Both the position numbers and the translations under genes were made by a program. Positions 26,723-35,739 of a stretch of 64,000 nt of DNA are shown piece after piece. Every line of letters starts with the position of its first letter. Within the stretch, counting starts at the first letter, position 1. Origin of the DNA: Armatimonadetes bacterium UBA1398. Lineage in GTDB: Bacteria > Armatimonadota > Zipacnadia > UBA1398. The notes beneath the pieces are model-generated. The model made no database searches and was not told the DNA's origin. It worked only from the letters and a program-made list of their open reading frames with translations. The stretch is from positions 45,705 through 109,704 of the forward strand of contig DBQI01000065.1 of assembly GCA_002305165.1 (NCBI GenBank). Direction: 5' to 3'.

Positions 26723-27691
26723 TCAGTAGGTGGTGCCGCTGAAGGCGAGACTGGCGCCCCCCAGCATCCCCGCCTCGTCTCCGAGTTGGCCGAGGACCAC
26801 CGGTGGCGGGGGCTCCGAGCCGACTGTTGCCGCGACGCGGAGCTCCTCCTCGATACGCGCACGCAAGGGCTCGCCCGCCTGTGCCACCCCGCCCGCGATG
26901 ACGAACAACGCGGGATCGACGAGATTGGCGAGATCCGCCAGGGCCGCCGCCAGCATGCGACCGACCTCGCCCACGATCACCGTGCCCAACGAGTCGCCCT
27001 TTTCCGCGGCCTCGAAGACGTGCCTCGACTCGATCCGCTCCAGGTCCCCCTCGGCCAGTTCCGAAATGAGGGACTCGAAGCCCGCCGCGATGCGCATCCG
27101 CGCGCGTTCGGCGATAGCCCAGGCGGACACGTACATCTCCAAGCAGCCCACACGGCCGCAGTTGCAGAGCCGCCCGTTCACGTCAACCGTCAGATGGCCC
27201 AGCTCGCCCGCTGCGCCCCTAGAGCCGCGCCGGATCGCCCCATCCAGGAACACACATCCGCCGACGCCGGAGCCCAGCGCCATGCAGACGAAGTCGTTAT
27301 AGCCCCGAGCGGCGCCGAAGGCGTGCTCCCCCATGGAGATGACGTTCACGTCGTTATCCACGAAAGTGGCAAGGCCAAGCGCGGCTTCGAGGTTCTCCTT
27401 GATGCGCGTGCCCCACCAGCCCACGATGTTGGAGCTCGCCGAGAGAACCACGCCGTTCTTCGCGTCTATGATGCCCGGACTGCCGATCCCCACCCCGGCC
27501 ACTTCGCTCGCCTGCACGGGCCCGTGCTCGATACAGTGTTGGATGAGCGCGACGATGTTGGCGACGACGTGCTCGCTGCCGCGCTTGCCCTCGGTGGGCC
27601 GCTTCTCACTGTAGACGATGCGGCCATCCTCGGTCACGATGCCGGCTCGGAGGTTCGTTGCTCCGAGATCAATACCCACCGCGTAGCTCAA
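26723..27691 (-). CDS. ROK-family sugar kinase (glucokinase-like)
   Basis: A 322-residue ROK kinase. The phosphate-1 motif is AVGIDLGATNLRAGIV, the DNDVN motif (TFVDNDVNVISMGEHAFG) carries the catalytic Asp, and the Cys-rich zinc motif CNCGRVGCLEMYVS is intact. VDPALFVIAGGVAQ is the adenosine-binding region. No N-terminal helix-turn-helix, so it is a kinase rather than a repressor. Glucose or N-acetylated hexoses are likely substrates. I use TTG 27691, with GGGAGG seven bases upstream, because further upstream the sequence is not homologous. A TATAAT-like -10 lies about 50 bases before it. The gene is divergent from the small membrane protein at 27824. Confidence 0.9.
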   Translation of the reverse strand: MSYAVGIDLGATNLRAGIVTEDGRIVYSEKRPTEGKRGSEHVVANIVALIQHCIEHGPVQASEVAGVGIGSPGIIDAKNGVVLSASSNIVGWWGTRIKENLEAALGLATFVDNDVNVISMGEHAFGAARGYNDFVCMALGSGVGGCVFLDGAIRRGSRGAAGELGHLTVDVNGRLCNCGRVGCLEMYVSAWAIAERARMRIAAGFESLISELAEGDLERIESRHVFEAAEKGDSLGTVIVGEVGRMLAAALADLANLVDPALFVIAGGVAQAGEPLRARIEEELRVAATVGSEPPPPVVLGQLGDEAGMLGGASLAFSGTTY

Positions 27692-27742
27692 ACCAGCGGC
27701 CTCCCTTCGGGCTGCCCGCGCGGGGCTGCAGTGTGCTCTCAC

Positions 27743-27748
27743 ATTATA
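27743..27748 (-). promoter_or_regulatory. -10 (TATAAT) of the ROK kinase gene
   Basis: Reading the minus strand, TATAAT lies 51 bases before the TTG start at 27691. No strong -35 is apparent. Confidence 0.5.
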
Positions 27749-27823
27749 CCGAAGGTGCCCAGTTCCTGCGGATCTGGCCCGATGCCTCGCTTGCGGGTTA
27801 TCATAGATCCCGTGGAGGCGAGC

Positions 27824-28132
27824 ATGGAGCGCGTGGAGCTGGTCGAGCAGGCCATCGTCATCGGGTCCGTCGCGACCCTCTGGCCGTGGATCTTCGGCTA
27901 TCGGGAGCCCTGGTACCAGTGGGGCGCTCTGAGCCTCGTCGCCCTCACTCTGGTCGTCATCACCGTGCGTAAGTGGCGCCGCATGAACCAGGCCTTCGAT
28001 GACGCGAAGGATGCCTGGGGCGACCAGGGGGCGCCATCGCTGGGCGGGATGCCTCTCGCGCCGCCCATGACGAAGCCGCCCCGGGGTGGGACCGGGGAGA
28101 AGAGCGGCAGCAGCAAGCCGGGCCGCAGGTAG
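27824..28132 (+). CDS. Small membrane protein, unknown function
   Basis: A 102-residue protein with two hydrophobic segments: AIVIGSVATLWPWIFG and WYQWGALSLVALTLVVITV, the second followed by basic residues (RKWRRM). The C-terminal tail is rich in Pro and Gly with several lysines (TKPPRGGTGEKSGSSKPG), probably disordered and cytoplasmic. GGAGG lies five bases before the ATG. A TATCAT hexamer at 27800-27805 could be a -10 but is close to the start. No family is recognised. The gene is divergent from the ROK kinase gene and stands alone. Confidence 0.65.
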   Translation: MERVELVEQAIVIGSVATLWPWIFGYREPWYQWGALSLVALTLVVITVRKWRRMNQAFDDAKDAWGDQGAPSLGGMPLAPPMTKPPRGGTGEKSGSSKPGRR

Positions 28133-28281
28133 CCGAGGGTCGCGCGCCGGCTGCGCGCTGGCCGGGCAGGCTCATCGTCACGACCTCGCCCGTCCGACTC
28201 CCCACGCCCCGAAGCGCTCACCCTAGAACACCGCTCCATCCTCTCCATCCTCCGGCGCCAATCACCCCTTCAATGAGCGCC

Positions 28282-29385
28282 TCACGATGGACCGTCGTGG
28301 ATCAACACGGCCTTGCTGACTTCGCGCGCCGCGACGGCCTCCAAGGCCTCGTTCGCCTCCTCGAACCGGAAGCGGCCGTCCACCAAGCGCTCGAACGTCT
28401 CGGGCTGGCCCTCCACGAGCCGCACGGCTTCCAGGAGATGGCGCATATCGCTCACCCAGATGCCCTGCAGCCGAACGTTTCGCCGCGCGATGTCGTGGAA
28501 GAAGTCGATCTCCAGCCCCCCTCGCGGTTCCGCCACGCCGCAGGACACGTAGGCGCCCCCGGTCCGAAGCCACTTCAAGCCCTCGGCGATGGCGGCCTGG
28601 TCGCCGGCGGCCTCGTAGACCGCGTCGGCGCCCTCGCCCCCGGTAAGCTCTAGGATCTCTTCCAGCCGCTCCGCCACCGTAGTCTCGCGGCGATTGATGG
28701 TGTGGGTCGCTCCCAGCTCCTCACACAGCCGCAGCCGGCTCGCCGTGCCGCCCACCACGATGATCGTCTCAGCGCCCGAGGCCTTCGCGAAAGCGGCGCA
28801 GTAGGCCCCGATCGGCCCCGGGCCCTGGATGACCACCCGCGAGCCGAAGCCCGGCCGCACCTCCTCGAAGCAATGGGCGGCCGTCGCACCCGAGCACCCG
28901 GCAGTGACGGCGACCACGGGTGAGAGGTCATCATCCAGGCAGAGGGTCTGTACGTTGCGGGCGAGGAGCACATGGCTGGAGTAGCATCCCACCAGGTGCG
29001 GTGGGTCCTGGCACGAGCGGGTGATCCCATAGACCCAGCGGTGAGGGCAGAGGGCGGGCTGACGGAGCACGACGCACGTGCGGCACGCCATGCAACTCAC
29101 CCCTCGGTTGAAGGCGATGCGGTCGCCCTCGGCGAGCTTGGCGCCCTGGACGTCACGCGCCTCTCCACCCGTCGCGACCACCCGGCCGACGCCCTCATGG
29201 CCGGGGATGAGCGGCAGCGGCACCCGCGGGTCCAACCCTTGCCACTGATGCACATCGGAGCCGCACACGCCGGAAACCTCGAGGCGCAGGAGCACCTCCC
29301 CGGGGCCGGGATCCGGCAGTGGGTAGCGCCGATCGTGCAGGGCCTCGCCGAACTTGGTCAACACATGGGCATAGGCTTCGCTCAA
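28282..29385 (-). CDS. Zinc-dependent alcohol dehydrogenase-family oxidoreductase
   Basis: A 367-residue medium-chain dehydrogenase/reductase. The catalytic zinc ligands appear in VSGVCGSDVHQWQG (Cys) and PGHEGVGRV (His-Glu). The structural zinc lobe has four cysteines in CMACRTCVVLRQPALC. The Rossmann dinucleotide-binding motif is VVIQGPGPIGAYCAAFAKASGA, and VGGTASRLRLCEELGATHTIN suggests NADP or NAD binding. AGCSGATAAHCFEEV follows. The substrate is not predictable. The TTG start overlaps the pyrC stop by four bases (TTGA), so translation is coupled to dihydroorotase, which is an unusual pairing. Cytoplasmic. Confidence 0.9.
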   Translation of the reverse strand: MSEAYAHVLTKFGEALHDRRYPLPDPGPGEVLLRLEVSGVCGSDVHQWQGLDPRVPLPLIPGHEGVGRVVATGGEARDVQGAKLAEGDRIAFNRGVSCMACRTCVVLRQPALCPHRWVYGITRSCQDPPHLVGCYSSHVLLARNVQTLCLDDDLSPVVAVTAGCSGATAAHCFEEVRPGFGSRVVIQGPGPIGAYCAAFAKASGAETIIVVGGTASRLRLCEELGATHTINRRETTVAERLEEILELTGGEGADAVYEAAGDQAAIAEGLKWLRTGGAYVSCGVAEPRGGLEIDFFHDIARRNVRLQGIWVSDMRHLLEAVRLVEGQPETFERLVDGRFRFEEANEALEAVAAREVSKAVLIHDGPS

Positions 29386-30635
29386 GACCGATCACCCGTT
29401 CCCTCCAGCGGCGCGAGCCGTCCGAGGCTGTCCCTCCTCCAGGCTCTTCGCCCCAGTACTGTCATCCACGGCTTGAGCAGCACCGGCACGCCCAGGTAGG
29501 GGCAGTTGGAGGAGCGCGAGTGGATCCACTCAGGCCGAACCGTGGTCTCGCCGAACTCGAAGAGCGCCAACCGCGCCTCCGCCCCCACCTCGATCTTCGG
29601 CCCCTCCGCGCCCAGGACGGACCACGGGCCATCGGTCCACAGTTCCACCGCCCGCAGCCACGCGTCGGGGTCCGCGGCCTTGTCCCAGAGGGCCTTGTGG
29701 GAGACGCTCATCATGCAGCCCATCCCGAGCATCCCGGGCGGGGCTTGGTCGAAGGGCCTCGACTTCTCGGAGTCGGTGTGGGGCGCGTGGTCGCTCACCA
29801 GAGCATCGACCTCGCCGTCGATGGCGTGTTGGAGCAGAGCCTCCGTGTCCCGGCGCGTCTTCAGCCTGGGCGCGACCTTGCCTTGGGCGCCCAGCCGCTC
29901 GATGTCGTCTTCGGTCAGCAGCAGGTGATGGGGGCAGATCTCCCAGGTGATGGGCGCCCCGTCCTCCCGCGCATCGAGGATGATCCCCGCGCCCTCCGCC
30001 GTGCTCACATGGGAGATGTGGACGCGAGCGCCCGTCGCCGCCGCCAAGCGGCAGGCCCGCTCCACGGCGATGGGCTCATTGGGCAGCCCGTCGGGACCCG
30101 GCAGCTCGAAGTGGCCCGCGAAGGTGATCCCGACCTCGGCGCACTGAGCGAGGCACTCCCGCAGGAGCCCCTCGTCGCTGATGGTGAAGCCGTCGTCGGA
30201 GATCATCGCCGCGCCGGCGTCGCGTAGGGCCCGGTAGTCGGAGAGCTGGCTGCTCCCCCTGCCCTTCACCGCCGCCGCCACGGGCATGACCTTCACGCCC
30301 CGGCCCACCTCCGTGGCGCGGCGGATGATGTGATCGATGGTGGCGGGCTCGAAGGCCAGGGGCTCCGTGTTCGGCATGCAGCAGAGGGCGCCGACGCCGC
30401 CCGCGATAGCGTCCCGGCAGCCTGTCTCGATGTCCTCCTTGTGCTCCTGCCCCGGCTCGCGGAGATGGACGTGGAGATCCAGCAGGGCGGGGGTGATCCA
30501 CTTACCGGTGCAGTCCACCACGCGGTCGCCCGGCTGGGGCGCGTGGCGGCCGATGCTCGCGATGACCCCATCCTCGATGACGATGGTCCGATCCATGCCC
30601 GCGGACAGAGGCTCGTGCAGAACCAGTCGGCTCAC
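29382..30635 (-). CDS. pyrC: Dihydroorotase (type I/III, PyrC-like)
   Basis: A 417-residue amidohydrolase that cyclises carbamoyl-aspartate to dihydroorotate in pyrimidine synthesis. DLHVHLREPGQEHKEDIETG carries the H-x-H metal site and substrate Arg. Further ligands are in VSDHAPHTDSEK, ISHVSTAEG and TWEICPHHLLL, the pattern of bacterial dihydroorotases of the longer type. MPNTEP is the family's substrate loop. No other pyrimidine gene is adjacent. The start is GTG 30635, preceded by a purine-rich GGGGGGATG. It drives a coupled zinc dehydrogenase downstream. Confidence 0.92.
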   Translation of the reverse strand: MSRLVLHEPLSAGMDRTIVIEDGVIASIGRHAPQPGDRVVDCTGKWITPALLDLHVHLREPGQEHKEDIETGCRDAIAGGVGALCCMPNTEPLAFEPATIDHIIRRATEVGRGVKVMPVAAAVKGRGSSQLSDYRALRDAGAAMISDDGFTISDEGLLRECLAQCAEVGITFAGHFELPGPDGLPNEPIAVERACRLAAATGARVHISHVSTAEGAGIILDAREDGAPITWEICPHHLLLTEDDIERLGAQGKVAPRLKTRRDTEALLQHAIDGEVDALVSDHAPHTDSEKSRPFDQAPPGMLGMGCMMSVSHKALWDKAADPDAWLRAVELWTDGPWSVLGAEGPKIEVGAEARLALFEFGETTVRPEWIHSRSSNCPYLGVPVLLKPWMTVLGRRAWRRDSLGRLAPLEGTGDRS

Positions 30636-30906
30636 CGATCATCCCCCCGATACAGCGGCGCGCGGGAGGTCACTGCGAGCCCCCCTGAAAAGACGAAGCG
30701 CCTGACTCGTCGGCCGAGCGGGCGCGTGGTGGCGTGTTGGGGCACAACCTGCCGAGCATCATTTCAACCCTTCGCGACGCTCCTCCCGAACCCTTCCCAT
30801 TCCGCACTGTATCCGGTACCCTCTCATGGGCTTGGGGCCACGCGCTGTGGGCCGCGAGAGCCCGATTCCCGGCGCCCCCAGGGGGGCGTTCCGAGAGGAG
30901 CGCGCC

Positions 30907-31899
30907 ATGCGTCCGGAGCGGATTGAGCAGCTCATCCACTTCTACAGGGACATGTTGCGTATCCGGTACTTCGAGGAGAAGATCCTCAACCACATGCTCC
31001 CGAACCGGCTCTTCCGTGGCTCATCGCACCTGTGCATCGGCCAGGAGGCCGTGTCGGTGGGCGCGGTTCACGCGATGGAGGAGGAGGACTACCTCTTCAC
31101 CACCCATCGCAACCACGGCCACACTCTTGCCCGGGGCATGGACCTGGAGGGGGCCTTCGCGGAGATCATGGGCCGGACCACGGGCGTGTGCCGCGGCAGG
31201 GGCGGCAGCATGCACCTCGCCGACGCCAGCCTTGGGATACTGGGCGCCAACCCGGTCGTCGGCTCCAACATCCCCATGGCCACGGGGGCCGCGCTGGCCC
31301 TCAAGATGCAGGGCCGCAAGGGCATCGTCGTCTGCTTCTTCGGCGAGGGCGCCATGAACACCGGGGCATGCCACGAGGCCTTCAACATGGCCGCCCTCTG
31401 GGATCTGCCCGTCGTCTTCGTCTGCGAGAACAACAAGTACGCCATCTCCGTGGCCGAGGACATCTCCATGTCCGACCACGAGCTCCAGGACCGCGCCGTG
31501 GGATACGGCATGGAGAGCTACCGCCTGGATGGCATGAACGTCCTGGAGGTCTACGACTTCTGCTCGGCGACCTTCGGCAGGACCCGGCGCACGAGCCGGC
31601 CCGCCCTCCTCGTCTTCGACACCTACCGCTTCGTGGGCCACCACACCTCGGACAGCGAGCGGTACCGGCCCAAGGACGAAGCCATCGAGGTCTTCCGCGA
31701 GAAGGACCCCATCCACTTCGTGGAGCGCGAGTTCCTCGAGGACTGCCACGTCGACCCCGAGCAGGCAGTGGACATCCGAATCGACATCAAGCAGGAAGTG
31801 GAGTCGGCCTTCGAGCGCGCCTTGGAGGCGCCCTGGCCCGACCCCGCGACCTTGACCCAGGGCCTGTGGGCCGAGTCGGAGGTGACCTGCGGTGACTGA
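30907..31899 (+). CDS. pdhA: 2-oxoacid dehydrogenase E1 component, alpha subunit (pyruvate dehydrogenase-like)
   Basis: A 330-residue thiamine-diphosphate enzyme subunit. THRNHGHTLARGMD, GRGGSMHLADASLGILGANPVVGSNIP and the TPP-binding FFGEGAMNTGACHEAFNMAALWDLPVVF with CENNKYAIS fit E1 alpha of pyruvate or acetoin dehydrogenases. It decarboxylates a 2-oxoacid and passes the acyl group to lipoyl-E2. No E2 or E3 gene is nearby. The ATG at 30907 follows GAGGAG; an in-frame start 27 codons earlier adds an unrelated tail. It overlaps the E1 beta gene by eight bases. Pyruvate is the likeliest substrate but acetoin or branched-chain acids are possible. Confidence 0.9.
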   Translation: MRPERIEQLIHFYRDMLRIRYFEEKILNHMLPNRLFRGSSHLCIGQEAVSVGAVHAMEEEDYLFTTHRNHGHTLARGMDLEGAFAEIMGRTTGVCRGRGGSMHLADASLGILGANPVVGSNIPMATGAALALKMQGRKGIVVCFFGEGAMNTGACHEAFNMAALWDLPVVFVCENNKYAISVAEDISMSDHELQDRAVGYGMESYRLDGMNVLEVYDFCSATFGRTRRTSRPALLVFDTYRFVGHHTSDSERYRPKDEAIEVFREKDPIHFVEREFLEDCHVDPEQAVDIRIDIKQEVESAFERALEAPWPDPATLTQGLWAESEVTCGD

Positions 31900-32878
31900 T
31901 CGCGGGCGAGAGGTGGTCTTCGCGCAAGCCATTCGCACGGCCCTCCGGGAGGAGATGCAGCGCGACGAGTCCGTCATCCTATGGGGCCAGGACATCGGCG
32001 TCTACGGTGGCGTCTACGGCGCTACAACGGGCCTCCAGCGGGAGTTCGGCGAGGACCGCGTGCGGGACGCCCCCATCTCGGAGATGGCCATCGCCGGCGT
32101 CGCCGTCGGGGCGGCGCTCCTCGGGATGAGGCCGGTCGTCGAGATCATGTACGCCGACTTCCTCATGCACGCCGCCGACGCCATCGCGAACCAGGCGGCG
32201 AAGTGGCGCTTCATGAGCGGCGGGCAGTTCAAGGTGCCCGCGGTCTTCCGCTCGCCCGCTGGCGGCGGCTCCGGCTACGCGGCCCAGCACTCCCAGAATA
32301 TCGAGTCGTGGTTCTGCCACATCCCGGGGCTGAAGGTCGTCTGCCCCTGCATGCCCCGCGACGCTCGAGGCCTGCTCAAGAGCGCCATCCGCGACGACAA
32401 CCCCGTCGTCTTCCTCGAGCACAAGAGCCACTACACCTACCGCGGGCCCATGCCCAAAGAGGAGGAGCTCCTGCCCCTCGGCAAGGCCGACGTGAAGCGC
32501 GAGGGCACGGACGTCACCTTGGTCTCCTGGTCCCGCAACCTCCTCTGGGCACTGGAGGCGGCTGACAAGCTCCGGGAGGAGGGGGTCAGCATCGAGGTCA
32601 TCGACCCCATGACGCTCTTCCCCCTGGACCTAGACACGATCCTCGAGTCCCTCGCCAAGACCGGCCGGCTGGTCGTCTCGCACGAGGCCCACGCCTTCTG
32701 CGGCGTCGGGGCCGAGATCATCGCCCAGGTGGTCGAGGGCCACATGGACCTCCTGAAGGCGGCGCCCAAGCGGGTGTCCGCTGTGGCATGTCCCCTGCCC
32801 TACTCCGAGCCCCTGGAGAAGGCCGCCCTGCCCGACGCCGATGACATCGCCGCGGCGGTCCGGCAGGTGGTTCGGTAG
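31892..32878 (+). CDS. pdhB: 2-oxoacid dehydrogenase E1 component, beta subunit
   Basis: A 328-residue partner of the alpha subunit. REEMQRDESVILWGQDIG, APISEMAIAGVAVGAALLGMRPVVEIMYADF and VFRSPAGGGSGYAAQHSQNIESWF match E1 beta transketolase pyrimidine-binding and C-terminal domains. SIEVIDPMTLFPLD and GRLVVSHEAHAFCGVGAEI are the usual C-terminal features. The GTG start at 31892 overlaps the alpha subunit's stop, so both are made in equal amounts. A strong GC hairpin follows the stop at 32884-32914. Together they form an alpha2-beta2 E1. Confidence 0.92.
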   Translation: MTDRGREVVFAQAIRTALREEMQRDESVILWGQDIGVYGGVYGATTGLQREFGEDRVRDAPISEMAIAGVAVGAALLGMRPVVEIMYADFLMHAADAIANQAAKWRFMSGGQFKVPAVFRSPAGGGSGYAAQHSQNIESWFCHIPGLKVVCPCMPRDARGLLKSAIRDDNPVVFLEHKSHYTYRGPMPKEEELLPLGKADVKREGTDVTLVSWSRNLLWALEAADKLREEGVSIEVIDPMTLFPLDLDTILESLAKTGRLVVSHEAHAFCGVGAEIIAQVVEGHMDLLKAAPKRVSAVACPLPYSEPLEKAALPDADDIAAAVRQVVR

Positions 32879-32883
32879 CGAGC

Positions 32884-32914
32884 GCCGGCCCCCGAGCCCT
32901 CCTCGGGGGCCGGC
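32884..32914. terminator. GC-rich hairpin between convergent genes
   Basis: A perfect 13-bp stem (GCCGGCCCCCGAG pairing with CTCGGGGGCCGGC) with a five-base loop CCCTC sits between the pdhB stop and the convergent PepSY-like gene. It has no U-tract on either strand, so it is either a Rho-assisted or an attenuated terminator, usable in both directions. Confidence 0.65.
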
Positions 32915-32923
32915 ATTGCCGCC

Positions 32924-33838
32924 TTACTCGGAGCGGCCGTTGCGGCGCAGGTGGCGCAGCCACACCAGGCCCGCGACCAGTAGCAGCCCCACCGCGGGGA
33001 TGCCAAGCGTCGATGCCCACCGTGCCCAGCCGCCACCCGCCGCGCCGGCCGGCCGCAGGGAGGTTGTGATGCCCTCGCTGACAACCTCGCCCGAGACGGC
33101 GTCCACGCACACCACTGCCGTCCCCGGCGCTATCACGCCCTCCTGGCTTGCGGATGGCGAGGCCAGGCGCAGCACGTAATCGAACCGGTCGTACCACTGC
33201 ACGAGGGGGCAGTCATCGGGCGAGGCGAGGACCAGCGTCTCGTCCTCTAGATGCTCGCGCGCCGTGGCAAGGGCTTGCTCCAGCGTCACCACGGGCTGCC
33301 GGGGCGAGGCCCCCTCCGGCGGACACGTGGTCCCCCATGTTGTGATCGCCCCGTCTTGACGCACGGTGGCCAGCACATCGGGCGTCAGGCCCTTGCGCGG
33401 CGGGTCGCCGACCAGCCGACCGGTGCCCGCAACCTGACCGTGCCCGGACTCGAAGGGTCTCCGCCACTCCCAGGTGTCGATGCCTGCGGCCATGTCACCC
33501 AGCACTCGTTGGGTGAGCTCCTTCACGGATTCCAGCGCCTGCTCCTCGGTGACCCTGGTCTGCCGCTCTGGAGCATACAGGTCGACCGCACTCACGAGGA
33601 TCCACCGATCCGCGTTCACGCTGTAGGATCGTTGGGGCTCATCGAGGCTGAACCGAACGGCGGTGAACACTCCCGAGGCATCCCACTTCACCTTGGCGTC
33701 GCTCACATCCACGCCTGTAGCCTCAAACACAACGTCGATCGCTCGAGCTAGATCGGTATCCCTGGCGTCACCGGGGTCGGCGACGGCGGCGCCGTAGGCG
33801 ACCCCCACGAGAACGGCGATCATCACCCGCAGTAGCAT
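32924..33838 (-). CDS. PepSY-like exported membrane-anchored protein, copy 1 (divergent)
   Basis: A 304-residue protein with an N-terminal signal (LLRVMIAVLVGVAYGAAVA) and a C-terminal membrane helix (STLGIPAVGLLLVAGLVWL followed by RHLRRNGR). The body has two PepSY-like alpha-beta units: VTEEQALESVKELTQRVLGD and VVTLEQALATAREHLEDETL, each followed by a beta sheet and a short AVSGEVVSEG-type turn. It carries the GDPPRKGL motif seen in its tandem relatives. PepSY domains are often inhibitory or regulatory on secreted proteases. It is the most distant member of the cluster, as its anchor differs from the other three. Last in the minus-strand array. Confidence 0.75.
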   Translation of the reverse strand: MLLRVMIAVLVGVAYGAAVADPGDARDTDLARAIDVVFEATGVDVSDAKVKWDASGVFTAVRFSLDEPQRSYSVNADRWILVSAVDLYAPERQTRVTEEQALESVKELTQRVLGDMAAGIDTWEWRRPFESGHGQVAGTGRLVGDPPRKGLTPDVLATVRQDGAITTWGTTCPPEGASPRQPVVTLEQALATAREHLEDETLVLASPDDCPLVQWYDRFDYVLRLASPSASQEGVIAPGTAVVCVDAVSGEVVSEGITTSLRPAGAAGGGWARWASTLGIPAVGLLLVAGLVWLRHLRRNGRSE

Positions 33839-33943
33839 GGTGGCACAACCCCTTTCCTCATCTTACGACACGCGGCGAGACGGGATGCCGCGGCCCGGCA
33901 ACGCTTGCGCAGCTTTCGGGCCGGGCGCCTCTCCTTAGGCCGC

Positions 33944-34804
33944 TCAGTTCAGCCTCCGCCTCAGCAGGAAGAGGCCGAAGGCGATGGCGCACAACAGGAC
34001 GATCCCGCCGTAGAGCGCCCACGGCGGGGAGGTGGTGGCGGGCTCAGCGGCCGCGACGGGCGGCGACGGGGGGGAAGCGGAGCCGGTGGGCTCCTGCGGG
34101 AGTGAGGCCTTCGATACACTCATCACCTCACCCGTGGAGGCGTTGATGCGGACCAAGTAGCGGTCTCCCACCTTGTCACGCAGTTCGATGGACCATCTCG
34201 CAGCATCGCGGACCTGGCTGAGCGATGGCTCACCCACTACCGCAGCGGCTTCGTCTCCCACGGCGTTCTGAGCAGCGGCAATGGCTTCCTCGCGACTCAC
34301 CTCGACCGGCATGGGCGGTGACGGCGCTGGCTCGTCTATGGTGAACGACGTCACCCTGCCTTCGGTACTGCTCACCCGGGCCAGAACGGAGTGTGACAGC
34401 CCCGATCGAGGGGGGGTGCCACGCTTCGGGCCCTCGCCACGGATGACTATGGCGTCACCCGCTCGACCAACCACCGTCCAAGCTAGGTCGTCCGCCGCAA
34501 CGGGAACATGGCGACGAGCCTCCTCGCTAACCAGCGCGATGGCCTCGTCCTCATTGCAGGGGCGAGGATCGCCGCTGACGGGCGGGATCTCGCTCCACCC
34601 TAGAAAGGCGCCGGTGGCTAGGTCAACCCGGTACTGGCGTGTGCCGCCGGTGTAGATCCCGATGCGCCGGCCGCCGTCCAGCTCCACCTCAGGGAGCGGC
34701 GCCAGAGAGCCGCCAGCGTGTTCCTCAGCGATCAGCCGGGCCTCTTCGATGGTGACCGGCCCAGCCGGCAGAGCAAGGCTCAAAGCGAGCAGCAGTGCGA
34801 GCAT
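33944..34804 (-). CDS. PepSY-like exported membrane-anchored protein, copy 2
   Basis: A 286-residue member of the tandem family. A short signal (MLALLLALSLALPAG) leads into VTIEEARLIAEEHAGG and VEVSREEAIAAAQNAVGDEA, the two PepSY-like helices. The sequence also has the TPPRSGL motif and an INASTGEVMSV strand-turn. A Pro/Ser-rich linker precedes the C-terminal anchor, which starts PPWALYGGIV and ends with three arginines. The body presumably faces the outside. The start at ATG 34804 follows GAGGAGA; an open frame continues upstream but without homology. It lies 26 bases after copy 3. Function unknown. Confidence 0.75.
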   Translation of the reverse strand: MLALLLALSLALPAGPVTIEEARLIAEEHAGGSLAPLPEVELDGGRRIGIYTGGTRQYRVDLATGAFLGWSEIPPVSGDPRPCNEDEAIALVSEEARRHVPVAADDLAWTVVGRAGDAIVIRGEGPKRGTPPRSGLSHSVLARVSSTEGRVTSFTIDEPAPSPPMPVEVSREEAIAAAQNAVGDEAAAVVGEPSLSQVRDAARWSIELRDKVGDRYLVRINASTGEVMSVSKASLPQEPTGSASPPSPPVAAAEPATTSPPWALYGGIVLLCAIAFGLFLLRRRLN

Positions 34805-34830
34805 CCCGGGTTCTCCTCTCCGGCTCGGAG

Positions 34831-35682
34831 CTACGTCAGCCTCCGCCTCAGCAGGAAGAGGCCGAGGGCGATGGCGCACAGCAAGACGATCCCGCCGTAG
34901 AGCGCCCACGGCGCGGAGGTGGAGGCGGGCTCGGCGGTTGGACTGGCGGACGGGGCCAGAGGAGGCGCGAGACTGGCCGGAGAGACGCACACGAGGGCCC
35001 CCGTCACGGCATCGATGTCGTACTCGGAGTACCGACAGGCCGCCTCAGAGAACAGGGCGAGCGTCCATATCGGCCGCCCTCGGTGGCGCCTCAAAGCCGG
35101 CTCACTCGCGACGACAGCGTCAGGTTCACCGAAGTGCGCCTCGGCCACCCCTGTGGCGTCGGCCGCCTGCAGACGCGCCTCACTCGTCGGCGGGTAGTAC
35201 GGGCTGTGCGAGAACTCGAGCAACGCACCGTCGCGCCGGCGCAGGTCCACACGACACTCGGACGGACCAGCGCCCGGCTGCTCCTCGGAGCGCCCCACGT
35301 ACGTCACGGTGCTCTGCGACGCGCCCTCCGTGTCCCATAGGAGAGCATCCGCTCGCTCGCCGATGAGGCGTCTCGCTGTCGCGCGAGCTATCGCCTCGAG
35401 GCGCGCCTCGTCAGTCGGCGGCACTTCCGTAGGCGGGTCGCAGTCAACCCCCAGGGCTACAATCCCTGCGATGTGGCCATCGGTTAGGTTCACGACGTAA
35501 CATCGGCGAATCTCGTCTCGCCCGGTGGCGATGAGAGTGGCCGTGCTCACTACCGGGCCGTCGACTCGCTCCGCCTGTATGGATTCGACTGGGACACCGT
35601 CGATGTCGGCTACGCGGGCAGCAGCCTCCTCGAGCGTCCACCCTTCCCCTGGGGCCAGTAACGCTAGCAGAAGCAGAAACAT
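34831..35682 (-). CDS. PepSY-like exported membrane-anchored protein, copy 3
   Basis: A 283-residue member. The N-terminal signal is very short (MFLLLLALLAPGEG). WTLEEAAARVADIDGVPVE opens the PepSY-like body, and ARLEAIARATARRLIGERA is the second helical unit; YDIDAVTGALVCVS is the strand-turn. The GDPPR motif is lost. The C-terminal anchor is almost identical in protein and DNA to those of copies 2 and 4 (SAPWALYGGIV, then LLCAIALGLFLLRRR). GGGGAA lies upstream of the ATG at 35682. Function unknown. Confidence 0.73.
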   Translation of the reverse strand: MFLLLLALLAPGEGWTLEEAAARVADIDGVPVESIQAERVDGPVVSTATLIATGRDEIRRCYVVNLTDGHIAGIVALGVDCDPPTEVPPTDEARLEAIARATARRLIGERADALLWDTEGASQSTVTYVGRSEEQPGAGPSECRVDLRRRDGALLEFSHSPYYPPTSEARLQAADATGVAEAHFGEPDAVVASEPALRRHRGRPIWTLALFSEAACRYSEYDIDAVTGALVCVSPASLAPPLAPSASPTAEPASTSAPWALYGGIVLLCAIALGLFLLRRRLT

Positions 35683-35739
35683 GGCTCATTCCCCTTTCGT
35701 GTAGCCGCCCTACCTCGTGGCAGCCAAGGCGGGACGCGC

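Noticed and set aside
26522..27823. A 434-codon plus-strand extension in front of the small membrane protein
   Set aside because: It runs antisense to the Trx/TPR start region and the ROK kinase gene. The real start, with GGAGG, is at 27824.
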